A stretch of DNA of 31,228 nt from a virus, in the IMG/VR virus record IMGVR_UViG_3300005582_000060, positions 1 through 31,228 of that record; one strand, 5' to 3'. Below the pieces are notes generated by a model. The model did not search any database. It was not told where the DNA came from and saw nothing but the letters and a program-made list of their open reading frames with translations. The translations under genes were made by a program, and so were the position numbers. Positions 6,746-12,262 of this stretch are shown piece after piece; positions within the stretch are counted from its first letter, which is position 1, and each line of letters opens with the position of its first letter.

Positions 6746-6916
6746 TTAATCATGCCAGAGCCTCAATTTCAGCAGATTTTGGTCATCAACTGCGACCTTG
6801 CATCTGTACAGAATGGCCTTTAATCGGATGATTTCTGTAGCTAAGACACCGATATCTAGCTCATTAATCGGCAGTTTTTTGTCCAGTTTTTGCTCATACT
6901 TTATTGATAGTCTCAT
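6746..6916 (-). CDS. Hypothetical protein, 56 aa
   Basis: A short gene between large gaps. The ATG at 6916 follows AGGAG at eight bases, and the frame is open to a TAA at 6746. The product starts MRLSIKYEQKLDKKLP, then NELDIGVLATEIIRLKAILYR, an amphipathic helix, and ends in LLKLRLWHD. It has a net positive charge and no recognised family. It follows promoter copy 5 with a leader of about 200 bases that contains two operator-like palindromes. Confidence 0.6.
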   Translation of the reverse strand: MRLSIKYEQKLDKKLPINELDIGVLATEIIRLKAILYRCKVAVDDQNLLKLRLWHD

Positions 6917-7073
6917 TTTCTATACTCCTAATAGGGAAAAAGCTCATATTCCTGCGGAAAAACACACATTTTGTGTCCATAGTGACCACCAAGGTCAAGA
7001 AGGGTTAAAAAAGGCTTAAAAAGGTGCAAATTTGTGACGATTTGCCACTCAAAAACTCATTTTTTGTCCAAAT

Positions 7074-7109
7074 GTATAGTTTTGTACACTTTTGTATAGT
7101 TTTGTATAC
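7074..7109. promoter_or_regulatory. Operator-like palindromes, sites 2 and 3
   Basis: Two copies of GTATAGTTTTGTAYAC start at 7074 and 7094, exactly 20 bp (two helical turns) apart. They lie some 30-60 bases downstream of promoter copy 5, where a bound protein could block transcription. Site 2 has one change that breaks the palindrome. Confidence 0.5.
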
Positions 7110-7136
7110 TTTTGAAACTTCTTTCCTTCCATACCT

Positions 7137-7167
7137 CATTATTCGTACCAGCTTCAGATTTATTCAA
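7137..7167 (-). promoter_or_regulatory. Repeated promoter motif, copy 5
   Basis: Reads TTGAAT-N15-ACGAATAATG, followed by AGGTATGG. It faces left towards the 56-aa gene and lies back to back with copy 6; the two TTGAAT blocks are 22 bases apart. Confidence 0.65.
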
Positions 7168-7189
7168 ATAAAAAAATAAAAATTTAGTT

Positions 7190-7220
7190 TTGAATAAAAG
7201 ACAACTTGAAACGAATAATA
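7190..7220 (+). promoter_or_regulatory. Repeated promoter motif, copy 6, the only rightward one
   Basis: TTGAAT-N15-ACGAATAATA reads directly on the plus strand. No gene follows on this strand, only the paired segment 7286-7364 and then the opposing promoter copy 7. It is therefore a candidate promoter for a non-coding RNA. Confidence 0.65.
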
Positions 7221-7285
7221 CAATAGAAGTGTGAGGGGCAACCGCATCAAACCCGCCTATAGGACTAGATTGTCTTGTGGGGATA

Positions 7286-7364
7286 GGGGAGTGCGTACTT
7301 GCAAAAAAAGCAGTATGTGGGCGTACCCTCCCCAAACCCGCTTATTGTTGGTAAGACAAACAGC
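7286..7364 (+). ncRNA. Structured segment between convergent promoters (family B, copy 6)
   Basis: GGGGAG..GTAC (7286-7298) pairs with GTAC.CTCCCC (7323-7333), and inside it TGC pairs with GCA around an A7 loop. After the linker AAACCC a second hairpin follows (7340-7364, outer pair GCT/AGC, loop containing TTGGTAAG). The stretch TGGGCGTACC..TCCCCAA..CCC is shared with 14555-14577. The strand is inferred from promoter copy 6; copy 7 could transcribe the other strand. Confidence 0.4.
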
Positions 7365-7405
7365 AGGGAGATCATTTCTCAAGTCGAATCGTATTGGCTA
7401 TACTT

Positions 7406-7436
7406 TATTATTCGTATGAGAACGAAAAATATTCAA
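7406..7436 (-). promoter_or_regulatory. Repeated promoter motif, copy 7
   Basis: Reads TTGAAT-N15-ACGAATAATA, then AAGTATAG. It lies directly after the DUF932 terminator and faces promoter copy 6 across about 190 bases without a gene. Confidence 0.65.
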
Positions 7437-7437
7437 A

Positions 7438-7486
7438 AGAAAAAGAAAAAAAACGCAGAGTGAAGTAAAGGGATCTCCACTCTGCC
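7438..7486 (-). terminator. Intrinsic terminator of the DUF932 gene
   Basis: On the minus strand GCAGAGTG and CACTCTGC (7456-7486) form an 8-bp stem, extendable to 11 with one G-U, directly followed by G and eight T. This is the clearest leftward terminator in the window. A weaker TCCTGC/GCAGGA hairpin lies just before it (about 7493-7524). Confidence 0.8.
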
Positions 7487-7576
7487 TGAGTCCTGCCAGC
7501 GAGAGGTTTGCACCAGCAGGATTGTTTTAATAAAGGGGATAAGCTGCCCAGTTCTTACCCCCCCATCCAAACCATC

Positions 7577-8710
7577 TTAGGCGAACATAAGTTCTTTGCC
7601 CAAGATAGAGTGAACATCTTTGGTAGTCAAGGCATTAGCCTTATTGCGAAGTCCGATAAATTCAGATTCGCTATAGCTAGCCAAAGCACCACCAACCTCG
7701 TTAAGCTTCTCCCATGAGGATTCGCCAAGCTTTTGGCTTCCTCTGGTAAGGGAGTTGACCATACCAAAGAGAGTCTTCGCATAGAAGGGAGTCTCTTGGC
7801 GTTCAATATCCCAACCATTCTGAGCAGCATCGATCTCTGCCTTAGAGAACTTGTAGGTCTGAGCTACAGAGGCGAAGAGTGGAGTCATCGAAGCACCTTC
7901 TCCGAATACCATCTTCTTCGTACCTAATAGCTTATCAATCATCACAGGGATAGACTGAATGTGTTTGGCAATGCAGGATTGTATCTGATTAGCCAAGTGG
8001 CCTAGATCAACCTTGCCTCGATGTACTACACTTACATCGTCATGCCTTACCCACCCAATCATACCATTAGAACAGATGGTGCGAAAGACACCCGCTGAAA
8101 TGTCCAAGCGGTGCGTACCGATTTCGCTATTCTTGATCTTGATCAAGCCACCATAATCAGAGTCATCGTCAGAGCGAAGCGAAGCTGGCAGAACTACACT
8201 GAAGTTAATGTAATCATCACCAGATTTATCGCAAGCAACAGCTTGACCACATTCTTGTGGCAGAAACTGCCTAGTCTGATCCAAGACCCAATTGTTGTCG
8301 ATAACCGCATAACGATCACTTAAGAACGCCCTGCAACTATCATCTTGATCGTTGAATCTGAAAAACATTTCCTTATCGAAATCCTCTTGGAAGGATATAT
8401 CTACCAAATCCTTAAGAATAGTCTGGTGCTTGACATTATTAGAAGCATATAGCTTATTAAGCGTAAAGCTTCCCCATTTGGTCTTAGAGGCAAGCTGACT
8501 AAGGAAGTGCTTAGTTGGCTTATACAGCTTATTCGCTTGCCTATCTAAGATGTGAAACTTCTCATCAGCAACCACTGCTTTGACTTGAGGTTCAGTACCA
8601 CCCACAGTGCATAAAGCATCGTGATAATGGTTCTTGTTTTCATTGTAACGAGCTACAACACCCGCATACGCACTACCAGTAAAACCACGGACAGATCTAA
8701 CAGCATTCAT
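7577..8710 (-). CDS. DUF932-type phage/plasmid protein, 377 aa
   Basis: Resembles the DUF932 (phage/plasmid-like TIGR03299) family, found across phages and plasmids with no firm function. Supporting features are an early RYNENKNHYHDAL region, a central DRYAVIDN, and the family-like block HRLDISAGVFRTICSNGMIGW in the second half, followed by long helices. Length fits the family (about 300-400 aa). The ATG at 8710 follows AAGGAG; a GTGGC-TTT-GCCAC hairpin touches the ribosome site. It is a single-gene unit with its own promoter (8769-8799) and terminator (7438-7486), suggesting strong or separate expression. It is the largest gene of the leftward arm. Confidence 0.75.
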   Translation of the reverse strand: MNAVRSVRGFTGSAYAGVVARYNENKNHYHDALCTVGGTEPQVKAVVADEKFHILDRQANKLYKPTKHFLSQLASKTKWGSFTLNKLYASNNVKHQTILKDLVDISFQEDFDKEMFFRFNDQDDSCRAFLSDRYAVIDNNWVLDQTRQFLPQECGQAVACDKSGDDYINFSVVLPASLRSDDDSDYGGLIKIKNSEIGTHRLDISAGVFRTICSNGMIGWVRHDDVSVVHRGKVDLGHLANQIQSCIAKHIQSIPVMIDKLLGTKKMVFGEGASMTPLFASVAQTYKFSKAEIDAAQNGWDIERQETPFYAKTLFGMVNSLTRGSQKLGESSWEKLNEVGGALASYSESEFIGLRNKANALTTKDVHSILGKELMFA

Positions 8711-8722
8711 AAGAATCTCCTT

Positions 8723-8735
8723 GTGGCAAAGCCAC
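8723..8735 (-). promoter_or_regulatory. Leader hairpin at the DUF932 ribosome site
   Basis: GTGGC-TTT-GCCAC ends directly against the AAGGAG of the DUF932 gene. It leaves the ribosome site exposed next to a stable stem, a layout that often protects or tunes a message. Confidence 0.4.
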
Positions 8736-8768
8736 TATTAGTTAAAAATTAAAAACCTCTTACTACTA

Positions 8769-8799
8769 CATTATTCGTACAAACACGAATTTTATTCAA
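8769..8799 (-). promoter_or_regulatory. Repeated promoter motif, copy 8
   Basis: Reads TTGAAT-N15-ACGAATAATG. It overlaps the stop region of the upstream gene (8796-8984) and lies about 60 bases before the DUF932 ATG. Confidence 0.7.
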
Positions 8800-8984
8800 C
8801 TACATTTTAAAAATCTTGGTTCTTTAGTTACAAGCTTGCCATTTTTCACCCAAGCTTTACCTTCTGGAATTACTTGCCAGTCTTGGCCATCTACAGTGAA
8901 CACGCCACCGAAGAACGACCATGTTTCTTTATCTTTGGATTCATTCCAAAGCTTTAACAGCTTAACCTTAGTTTCTTCGTTCAT
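8796..8984 (-). CDS. Hypothetical protein, 62 aa
   Basis: Unrecognised. The ATG at 8984 follows GGGAG and overlaps the upstream TGA (ATGA). The product has a basic N-terminal helix (KVKLLKLWNESKDKE), then WSFFGGVFTVDGQDWQVIPEGKAWVKNGK, which looks like beta hairpins. Last gene of the three-gene operon from promoter copy 9. Confidence 0.75.
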   Translation of the reverse strand: MNEETKVKLLKLWNESKDKETWSFFGGVFTVDGQDWQVIPEGKAWVKNGKLVTKEPRFLKCS

Positions 8985-9337
8985 TCTGTACTCCCTATTT
9001 CATAGTTATCGCCCCAGTGAACATACCCATCTTTCTTGAGCATATGGAAGACTTCAGCGTAATAGATATTATGCCAATTGAAATCCATAGCCCCACAAGC
9101 CTCGATATACTCTTCGTAAAATTCGGTCATGTCTATGTAATCATAGACGGCATCGTATATCGTATCCATTAGAGCGACATTATCGGCATCAATTTTGCCA
9201 AGTACCTCCAAACCATACCTCAGAGCCAATCTACCTCCGAAATGCTCAGCAAGCAGTAATAAATCGCTTTCTGGTGGCTTCTCGTAAGGTTTATCCTTGA
9301 CTTCGGGCAAAGCCCCCAACTTATCGTAACTTCTCAT
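8981..9337 (-). CDS. Hypothetical acidic protein, 118 aa
   Basis: Unrecognised. The ATG at 9337 follows GGGGA. Acidic and helical, rich in Tyr, Asp and Glu (MDTIYDAVYDYIDMTEFYEEYIEA). It overlaps the downstream gene as ATGA. The N-terminal 30 residues are Pro/Lys-rich and probably flexible. Function unknown. Confidence 0.75.
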   Translation of the reverse strand: MRSYDKLGALPEVKDKPYEKPPESDLLLLAEHFGGRLALRYGLEVLGKIDADNVALMDTIYDAVYDYIDMTEFYEEYIEACGAMDFNWHNIYYAEVFHMLKKDGYVHWGDNYEIGSTE

Positions 9338-9349
9338 GACTATATCCCC

Positions 9350-9610
9350 TTAGTTAGTAAAAACAAACAGTGCATCGTCACCCATCCAGCTACCTACCAT
9401 ATCGCCTTCCCATTTTAACTTTTCAGCGAATTTCTTTGCAGCAACCGCAAAGTTTTCTTTGTACTCAGTCTCATAATCCCAAGGGATCGTGATAGATGGT
9501 TGCCTACATTTACCATTACCGAGCCTAGCCTTAAGGCGTTTCCCTTTGCTGTCAGTTATCGGCAACACCTTGACAAAGATAGTTGCACCACCTACGAATC
9601 TTACATTCAT
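9350..9610 (-). CDS. Hypothetical protein, 86 aa
   Basis: Unrecognised. The ATG at 9610 follows GGAG. It looks like an alpha/beta protein: strands VRFVGGATIFVKVLPI, a basic loop (SKGKRLKARLGNGKCRQP), a helix (NFAVAAKKFAEKLKW), and a final strand DDALFVFTN. The helix-plus-strand end resembles that of the 94-aa product at 289-573 only loosely. Confidence 0.75.
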   Translation of the reverse strand: MNVRFVGGATIFVKVLPITDSKGKRLKARLGNGKCRQPSITIPWDYETEYKENFAVAAKKFAEKLKWEGDMVGSWMGDDALFVFTN

Positions 9611-9628
9611 CTTTCATTCTCCATATAT

Positions 9629-9659
9629 AGTTATTCGTTTCAAACCCAAATTTATTCAC
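9629..9659 (-). promoter_or_regulatory. Repeated promoter motif, copy 9
   Basis: Reads GTGAAT-N15-ACGAATAACT, then ATATATGGAG. Its left block touches the TAG of the upstream gene. It would drive 9350-9610, 8981-9337 and 8796-8984. Confidence 0.65.
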
Positions 9660-9793
9660 TACATTTCAAATTTTTTCACAAGTTCTCGATAAAGAAAATC
9701 GTAATCTTCTTGCCTTATCTCATTAGCCATCAATTTATCATCCAATCTATCAACAGCTTTTTCAAATCTCACTTCTTTCTCTTGTTCGCTCAT
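9659..9793 (-). CDS. Hypothetical protein, 44 aa
   Basis: Short gene. The ATG at 9793 (MSEQEKEVRF) follows AAAGGAG at six bases; the longer frame to 9847 would run through the promoter. The product is one or two charged helices (FEKAVDRLDDKLMANEIRQEDYDFLYRELVKKFEM), perhaps a coiled coil. Single-gene unit from promoter copy 10. Confidence 0.65.
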   Translation of the reverse strand: MSEQEKEVRFEKAVDRLDDKLMANEIRQEDYDFLYRELVKKFEM

Positions 9794-9829
9794 CTCATCT
9801 CCTTTGTTTGTTGTTTCCTTCTCATACTT

Positions 9830-9860
9830 TATTATTCGTACGAACATGATTTTTATTCAA
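9830..9860 (-). promoter_or_regulatory. Repeated promoter motif, copy 10
   Basis: Reads TTGAAT-N15-ACGAATAATA, followed by AAGTATGAG; an exact consensus copy. It lies about 40 bases before the ATG at 9793, with a box pair 20 bases upstream. Confidence 0.75.
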
Positions 9861-9880
9861 AAGATTTTTAAATTATTTTT

Positions 9881-9899
9881 GGTATAACCAAGTATTACC
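9881..9899 (-). promoter_or_regulatory. GTAWWAC box pair, site 1
   Basis: GTATAAC and GTATTAC (plus strand) spaced 10 bp start to start, exactly 20 bases beyond the TTGAAT block of promoter copy 10. The place and helical repeat fit an activator site. Confidence 0.5.
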
Positions 9900-9931
9900 G
9901 CCAAAGGCATAGGCGTTCCGCATCCCCTATC

Positions 9932-9986
9932 CCTCTCCCGATACCAGAGAGGCGGGTTGTTTTACATCGGCCCTCCCGATTTTTTT
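9932..9986. repeat. Hairpin element A1
   Basis: Two hairpins: CCTCTC/GAGAGG (9932-9952) and ATCGG/CCGAT (9966-9980), joined by a linker containing GGC and TTGTTTTACATCG that resembles the linkers of A2 and A3. On the plus strand seven T follow the second hairpin (terminator-like). On the minus strand it lies downstream of promoter copy 11. Confidence 0.5.
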
Positions 9987-10018
9987 CAAGTTTTAGATTC
10001 TTGTTTTCCTTTCTATAC

Positions 10019-10049
10019 TATTATTCGTTTGAACTTGAAAATTATTCAA
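10019..10049 (-). promoter_or_regulatory. Repeated promoter motif, copy 11
   Basis: Reads TTGAAT-N15-ACGAATAATA. The bases after it (GAAAGGAAAACAA) are shared with promoter copy 18, and both are followed by element A rather than a gene. A box pair lies 20 bases upstream. Confidence 0.65.
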
Positions 10050-10069
10050 AAAAATCTTTTTATTTTATT

Positions 10070-10088
10070 GGTATAACAAAGTATAACC
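10070..10088 (-). promoter_or_regulatory. GTAWWAC box pair, site 2
   Basis: Two identical GTATAAC boxes 10 bp apart, 20 bases beyond the TTGAAT block of promoter copy 11. Confidence 0.55.
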
Positions 10089-10169
10089 ATTTTTGGCTTT
10101 GGTGGTATGGGTAATCCGCTTGCTATTCGGGCATTACTTCGGGAACTCCAGTGGTATCCATAGGACACC
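10089..10169. repeat. Hairpin element B1
   Basis: Contains GGTATCC-ATA-GGACACC (10153-10169), the same stem-loop design as 11870-11888 in B2, with shared flanks (CCGCTTGCT or ACGCTTGCT, then GGGCA and GGAAC). No T-run follows here. Confidence 0.4.
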
Positions 10170-10244
10170 GCCAGATTAAAATTTAACTTTTTTGTTCATT
10201 GGATAAAAGTTATAAACCAATTTTGAAATCTCTGAAGAATTGTC

Positions 10245-10274
10245 TTGACAGGTTTTTAAGCCCATCAGTATAAT
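10245..10274 (+). promoter_or_regulatory. Consensus sigma-70 promoter on the plus strand
   Basis: TTGACA (10245-10250), 18-base spacer, TATAAT (10269-10274): both boxes match the bacterial consensus fully. It fires rightward into genes coded on the other strand (10306-11288), so its product would be antisense to that operon unless it stops early. No plus-strand gene with a ribosome site follows. Confidence 0.6.
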
Positions 10275-10305
10275 TGTCTAGCAGAGGGATTTACTCTCAC
10301 TTTTA

Positions 10306-10398
10306 TTAAAAACCTATTCTATCTCCGAACAGGCTAAAAATAATCTCCATCTGTAAGAGTTCTGTACTTGAGCAAAGATAAGAATAAAGACTATACAT
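10306..10398 (-). CDS. Possible microprotein, 30 aa
   Basis: Starts at the ATG at 10398, nine bases after GGAGG, overlapping the upstream TAG by 8 bases as other genes here do. The product (MYSLYSYLCSSTELLQMEII...) is moderately hydrophobic. The strong ribosome site and overlap support it, but its shortness leaves doubt. Last frame of the operon before element B1. Confidence 0.45.
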   Translation of the reverse strand: MYSLYSYLCSSTELLQMEIIFSLFGDRIGF

Positions 10399-10585
10399 TA
10401 TCACTTTCCTCCAATAAAAAGTATTCTGGTACTGGTTCAAGTTCATGCTTACCAAAGTGAAGCTTAATCCATAATTCTTTGATGTCTGCTTCCTTATAGA
10501 AGTGACCATCTTGTTTCTCTAAACTTAATCTAATTAAAGAATGTTCAATCAATCTTTTCTCTGCATTAGTTACTTCAATAAGCAT
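10391..10585 (-). CDS. Hypothetical protein, 64 aa
   Basis: Unrecognised. The ATG at 10585 (MLIEVTNAEKRLIEH) follows GGAGG, which lies inside the end of the upstream microprotein. The product is helical and charged, ending PEYFLLEESDNV. The longer frame to 10645 overlaps the upstream gene and is not favoured. Confidence 0.7.
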   Translation of the reverse strand: MLIEVTNAEKRLIEHSLIRLSLEKQDGHFYKEADIKELWIKLHFGKHELEPVPEYFLLEESDNV

Positions 10586-10586
10586 A

Positions 10587-10673
10587 TTATACCTCCACAA
10601 AAAGATTACAGTAGATAAGTGTAAAAACAAAGAAAATGTTTCCAATCAATGCCAGTGCAATTACTTCGTTCAT
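10587..10673 (-). CDS. Single-helix membrane microprotein, 28 aa
   Basis: Begins at 10673 (ATGA overlap with the upstream stop), with GGGAG about nine bases upstream. The sequence MNEVIALALIGNIFFVFTLI is a clean hydrophobic helix after a short acidic start, followed by a short tail. It is the second of two tandem microproteins. Role unknown; such small phage membrane proteins can act in lysis control, membrane signalling or superinfection exclusion. Confidence 0.6.
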   Translation of the reverse strand: MNEVIALALIGNIFFVFTLIYCNLFVEV

Positions 10674-10762
10674 TTGTCCATCTCCCTAAAAAGTTGTGCA
10701 AAAAGAATAATCCCTACAAACAACATATTGGCTAAACCACCTACACACATTAACTCAAACAT
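10670..10762 (-). CDS. Single-helix membrane microprotein, 30 aa
   Basis: The ATG at 10762 overlaps the upstream stop as TAATG and has AAGGAG eight bases before. The product MFELMCVGGLANMLFVGIIL then FAQLFREMDK is a hydrophobic helix with a charged C-terminus. Overlap with the next microprotein (ATGA) suggests the two are made in equal amounts and may work as a pair. Confidence 0.6.
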   Translation of the reverse strand: MFELMCVGGLANMLFVGIILFAQLFREMDK

Positions 10763-10911
10763 TACACATTCTCCTTTACTTGGCGTTTCTCTGCTTGTCT
10801 ACCGCCCTTGGTAGACTTCTTCTTGCTCTTGAATACCACCATGCCCCTTGGCGTTTCGCCCCTTCGTTCAAAGGGCATATTTACCAATGTAAACCGAATT
10901 GTCCTGCTCAT
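10762..10911 (-). CDS. Small basic protein, 49 aa
   Basis: The ATG at 10911 follows AAGGAG. The product is strongly basic: PFERRGETPRG, then FKSKKKSTKGGRQAEKRQVKENV, with Arg and Lys making up about a third of residues. It is likely to bind nucleic acid, but no family is seen. It lies directly upstream of the two membrane microproteins. Confidence 0.65.
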   Translation of the reverse strand: MSRTIRFTLVNMPFERRGETPRGMVVFKSKKKSTKGGRQAEKRQVKENV

Positions 10912-10925
10912 CGTACTTCTCCTTG

Positions 10926-11288
10926 TTAAAGTGTATAGGCTTCGCCCTTGTAATCACAATCACCATCATGATCTAATAAGTAATCATCCGCAGATTGACA
11001 TTCTTCATTGGCTCGTTCTTGCTCAAGTGCCTTTGCTTCTTGCATGGCGTGAACAGCTTGACAACCATCTAAGATCCTACAGTGCAAGTAGTTAGGATAT
11101 AGTCCGCTTGTTTCATCTACATACCATCCCCAAGGGAATTTTTCTTCCCAACAAGTTACCTTAAAGGTATTAGACTTTGGATCGTAGTTTACATTTACTT
11201 CGTATTCCCTGCCATTAAGCAGTAGTGGTGGCATATGCTTGCGAAACTCGGCATGATCTTGAATGCTTAGAATCAATTCGCTGGACAT
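10926..11288 (-). CDS. Hypothetical protein, 120 aa
   Basis: Unrecognised. The ATG at 11288 (MSSELILSIQDH) follows GGAG; ten more in-frame codons upstream have no site. It has a beta-like centre (YEVNVNYDPKSNTFKVTCWEE), an aromatic turn (FPWGWYVDETSGLYPNYLHC), a helical stretch, then an acidic tail (DDYLLDHDGDCDYKGE). Five Cys are scattered without a zinc pattern. First gene of the six-gene operon from promoter copy 12. Confidence 0.75.
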   Translation of the reverse strand: MSSELILSIQDHAEFRKHMPPLLLNGREYEVNVNYDPKSNTFKVTCWEEKFPWGWYVDETSGLYPNYLHCRILDGCQAVHAMQEAKALEQERANEECQSADDYLLDHDGDCDYKGEAYTL

Positions 11289-11322
11289 TTTTCTTTCTCC
11301 GTTAGTGTTAGTTCTCATATCT

Positions 11323-11353
11323 TATTATTCGTACAAACTTACTTTTTATTCAA
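11323..11353 (-). promoter_or_regulatory. Repeated promoter motif, copy 12
   Basis: Reads TTGAAT-N15-ACGAATAATA, then AGATATGAG. It lies about 35 bases before the ATG at 11288 and drives the operon containing the membrane microproteins. Confidence 0.75.
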
Positions 11354-11371
11354 AAAAATCTTTTTTTATTT

Positions 11372-11542
11372 TTACCACCCTTGGCACTCTTCTTGCCTAT
11401 CTTGAATGATCTTGCAATACTCTTGAGCTTCCTTCAAAGATTTAAACTCTTCCTCGATTTCCTCGATTTCCATTGTCTCAACAATCCAATGCCCACCCTC
11501 ATCGTAATTCGCTAAAGCCCAATCATAAATTTCTTTTCCCAT
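11372..11542 (-). CDS. Hypothetical acidic protein, 56 aa
   Basis: Short gene. The ATG at 11542 (MGKEIYDWAL) follows AAGGAAAG; the upstream in-frame extension crosses the leader. It is very acidic, with an EIEEIEEEFKSLKEAQEY helix and two Cys near the end. Single-gene unit from promoter copy 13. Confidence 0.7.
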   Translation of the reverse strand: MGKEIYDWALANYDEGGHWIVETMEIEEIEEEFKSLKEAQEYCKIIQDRQEECQGW

Positions 11543-11582
11543 CTTACTTTCCTTTTCGTTAGTGTTCTTATCTTCCATACTC

Positions 11583-11613
11583 TATTATTCGTATGAACTC
11601 TAAAATTATTCAA
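11583..11613 (-). promoter_or_regulatory. Repeated promoter motif, copy 13
   Basis: Reads TTGAAT-N15-ACGAATAATA, then GAGTATGG. It lies about 45 bases before the ATG at 11542, with a box pair 20 bases upstream. Confidence 0.75.
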
Positions 11614-11633
11614 AATATTTTTAAAGTATTTTT

Positions 11634-11652
11634 AGTAATACTAAATTATACC
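11634..11652 (-). promoter_or_regulatory. GTAWWAC box pair, site 3
   Basis: GTAATAC and a weaker ATTATAC 10 bp apart, 20 bases beyond the TTGAAT block of promoter copy 13. Confidence 0.45.
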
Positions 11653-11684
11653 CAATTTTATAAGTCCAGCCTCCCCCCATCCCC

Positions 11685-11737
11685 CCTAGATATTTCTCTA
11701 GGAGGCAAGCTTATTTTATATCGATCCTTCTCGATAT
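11685..11737. repeat. Hairpin element A2
   Basis: CCTAGA/TCTAGG (11685-11702) and ATATCGA/TCGATAT (11718-11737). The second stem has A-T where A1 and A3 have G-C on both arms, a compensating change. The linker AGGCAAGCTTATTTTATATCG nearly equals that of A3. No T-run follows; promoter copy 14 directly abuts. Confidence 0.5.
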
Positions 11738-11739
11738 TA

Positions 11740-11770
11740 TATTATTCGTTTGAAACACAAAATTATTCAA
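11740..11770 (-). promoter_or_regulatory. Repeated promoter motif, copy 14
   Basis: Reads TTGAAT-N15-ACGAATAATA. Element A2 begins just downstream with no gene before the next promoter (copy 13). Confidence 0.65.
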
Positions 11771-11788
11771 AAAAAAATTAAAATAATT

Positions 11789-11807
11789 GGTATAACAAAG
11801 TATAACT
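11789..11807 (-). promoter_or_regulatory. GTAWWAC box pair, site 4
   Basis: Two GTATAAC boxes 10 bp apart, 18 bases beyond the TTGAAT block of promoter copy 14. Confidence 0.5.
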
Positions 11808-11900
11808 TTGCAAGCTTTTTGGCAGGGCAAAGACGCTTGCTAGCAGGGCATACCATCAGGAACCTCGGTGGTGTCCATAGGACACACCAAGCTTTTTTTT
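11808..11900. repeat. Hairpin element B2 with plus-strand T-run
   Basis: GGTGTCC-ATA-GGACACACC (11870-11888) is followed on the plus strand by AAGC and eight T, a good rightward intrinsic terminator. Flanks match B1. Every nearby gene reads leftward, so the terminator would act on antisense transcripts, perhaps those from 10245-10274. Confidence 0.55.
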
Positions 11901-12004
11901 AAAGACTACTTTTTTCGTTTTCGGTATCTCACCGTGGTTTGCCCCTTAAAGTAGTAAACAGACCGATCATTTTAACTTAATACATTTTTCTTTCCCTCTT
12001 GTTG

Positions 12005-12250
12005 TTATATATAATTATTCGTATGAGGACCGATATTATTCAAAAAATAATCCCATTTCTTTTTAAAATCTGTATGCAGATATCGCATACAAGTTTGGGC
12101 AATGTTACGATATCCAACAATTTTGGCAACAACCTTTACTCTTGCCATATTGCATACCTTGCAATAGTGGCGTTGAAATATGTTTCCATCATCATCGGTA
12201 TCTTGACCTAGATTTTGCCATTTACCATGATTACAGTTTTTAACTATCAT
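12005..12250 (-). CDS. Putative zinc-binding small protein, 81 aa
   Basis: Unrecognised family. The ATG at 12250 follows GGGGGA. Cys6-x-His8 and, about 22 residues later, CKVC form a possible four-ligand zinc site in the N-terminal half; the second half is basic (MARVKVVAKIVGYRN, FKKKW). Promoter copy 15 lies wholly inside its last codons. Second gene after promoter copy 16. Confidence 0.7.
   Translation of the reverse strand: MIVKNCNHGKWQNLGQDTDDDGNIFQRHYCKVCNMARVKVVAKIVGYRNIAQTCMRYLHTDFKKKWDYFLNNIGPHTNNYI
12013..12043 (-). promoter_or_regulatory. Repeated promoter motif, copy 15, inside a gene
   Basis: Reads TTGAAT-N15-ACGAATAATT. It is embedded in the 3' coding end of 12005-12250 and leads into the non-coding B2 region, not directly to a gene. 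Confidence 0.6.
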
Positions 12251-12262
12251 CTTACTTCCCCC

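Larger units (their letters stand above)
6917..7576. other. 660-base non-coding control region
   Basis: No gene supported. In order it holds the leader of the 56-aa gene, two operator palindromes (7074-7109), promoter copy 5 facing left, promoter copy 6 facing right, a strongly paired segment (7286-7364), promoter copy 7 facing left, and the terminator of the DUF932 gene. Open frames here cross the promoters and lack ribosome sites. Confidence 0.6.
9794..10305. other. Gene-free cassette 1
   Basis: No gene supported. Reading upwards in coordinate: promoter copy 10, box pair 9881-9899, element A1, promoter copy 11, box pair 10070-10088, element B1, then a rightward sigma-70-type promoter (10245-10274). 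The same order of promoter, box pair, A, promoter, box pair, B recurs at 11583-11900 and 13318-13738. Confidence 0.6.
11543..12004. other. Gene-free cassette 2
   Basis: No gene supported. Holds promoter copy 13, box pair 11634-11652, element A2, promoter copy 14, box pair 11789-11807 and element B2. Just below promoter copy 15 (about 11975-11996) is a ribosome-site-like GAGGGAAAG leading to ATG-TAT-TAA, perhaps a decayed gene start. Confidence 0.55.

Noticed and set aside
6894-6980. 28-codon leftward frame overlapping the start of the 56-aa gene
   Set aside because: GGTGG lies near its ATG, but the product has no clear character and the overlap could be chance; at best a leader peptide.
7057-7335. 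Leftward 92-codon open frame
   Set aside because: It runs through promoter copies 5 and 6 and an operator pair, has no ribosome site, and its sequence is low in normal protein character.
7231-7419. Rightward 62-codon open frame between promoters 6 and 7
   Set aside because: No ribosome site at the ATG, and it covers the paired segment and the far promoter; the RNA structure explains the stretch better.
9500-9871. Rightward 123-codon frame
   Set aside because: Antisense to genes 9350-9610 and 9659-9793 and across two promoters, with no ribosome site.
10808-11095. Rightward 95-codon frame downstream of the consensus sigma-70 promoter
   Set aside because: It is antisense to two well-supported leftward genes and lacks a ribosome site; the product looks like a frame shadow.
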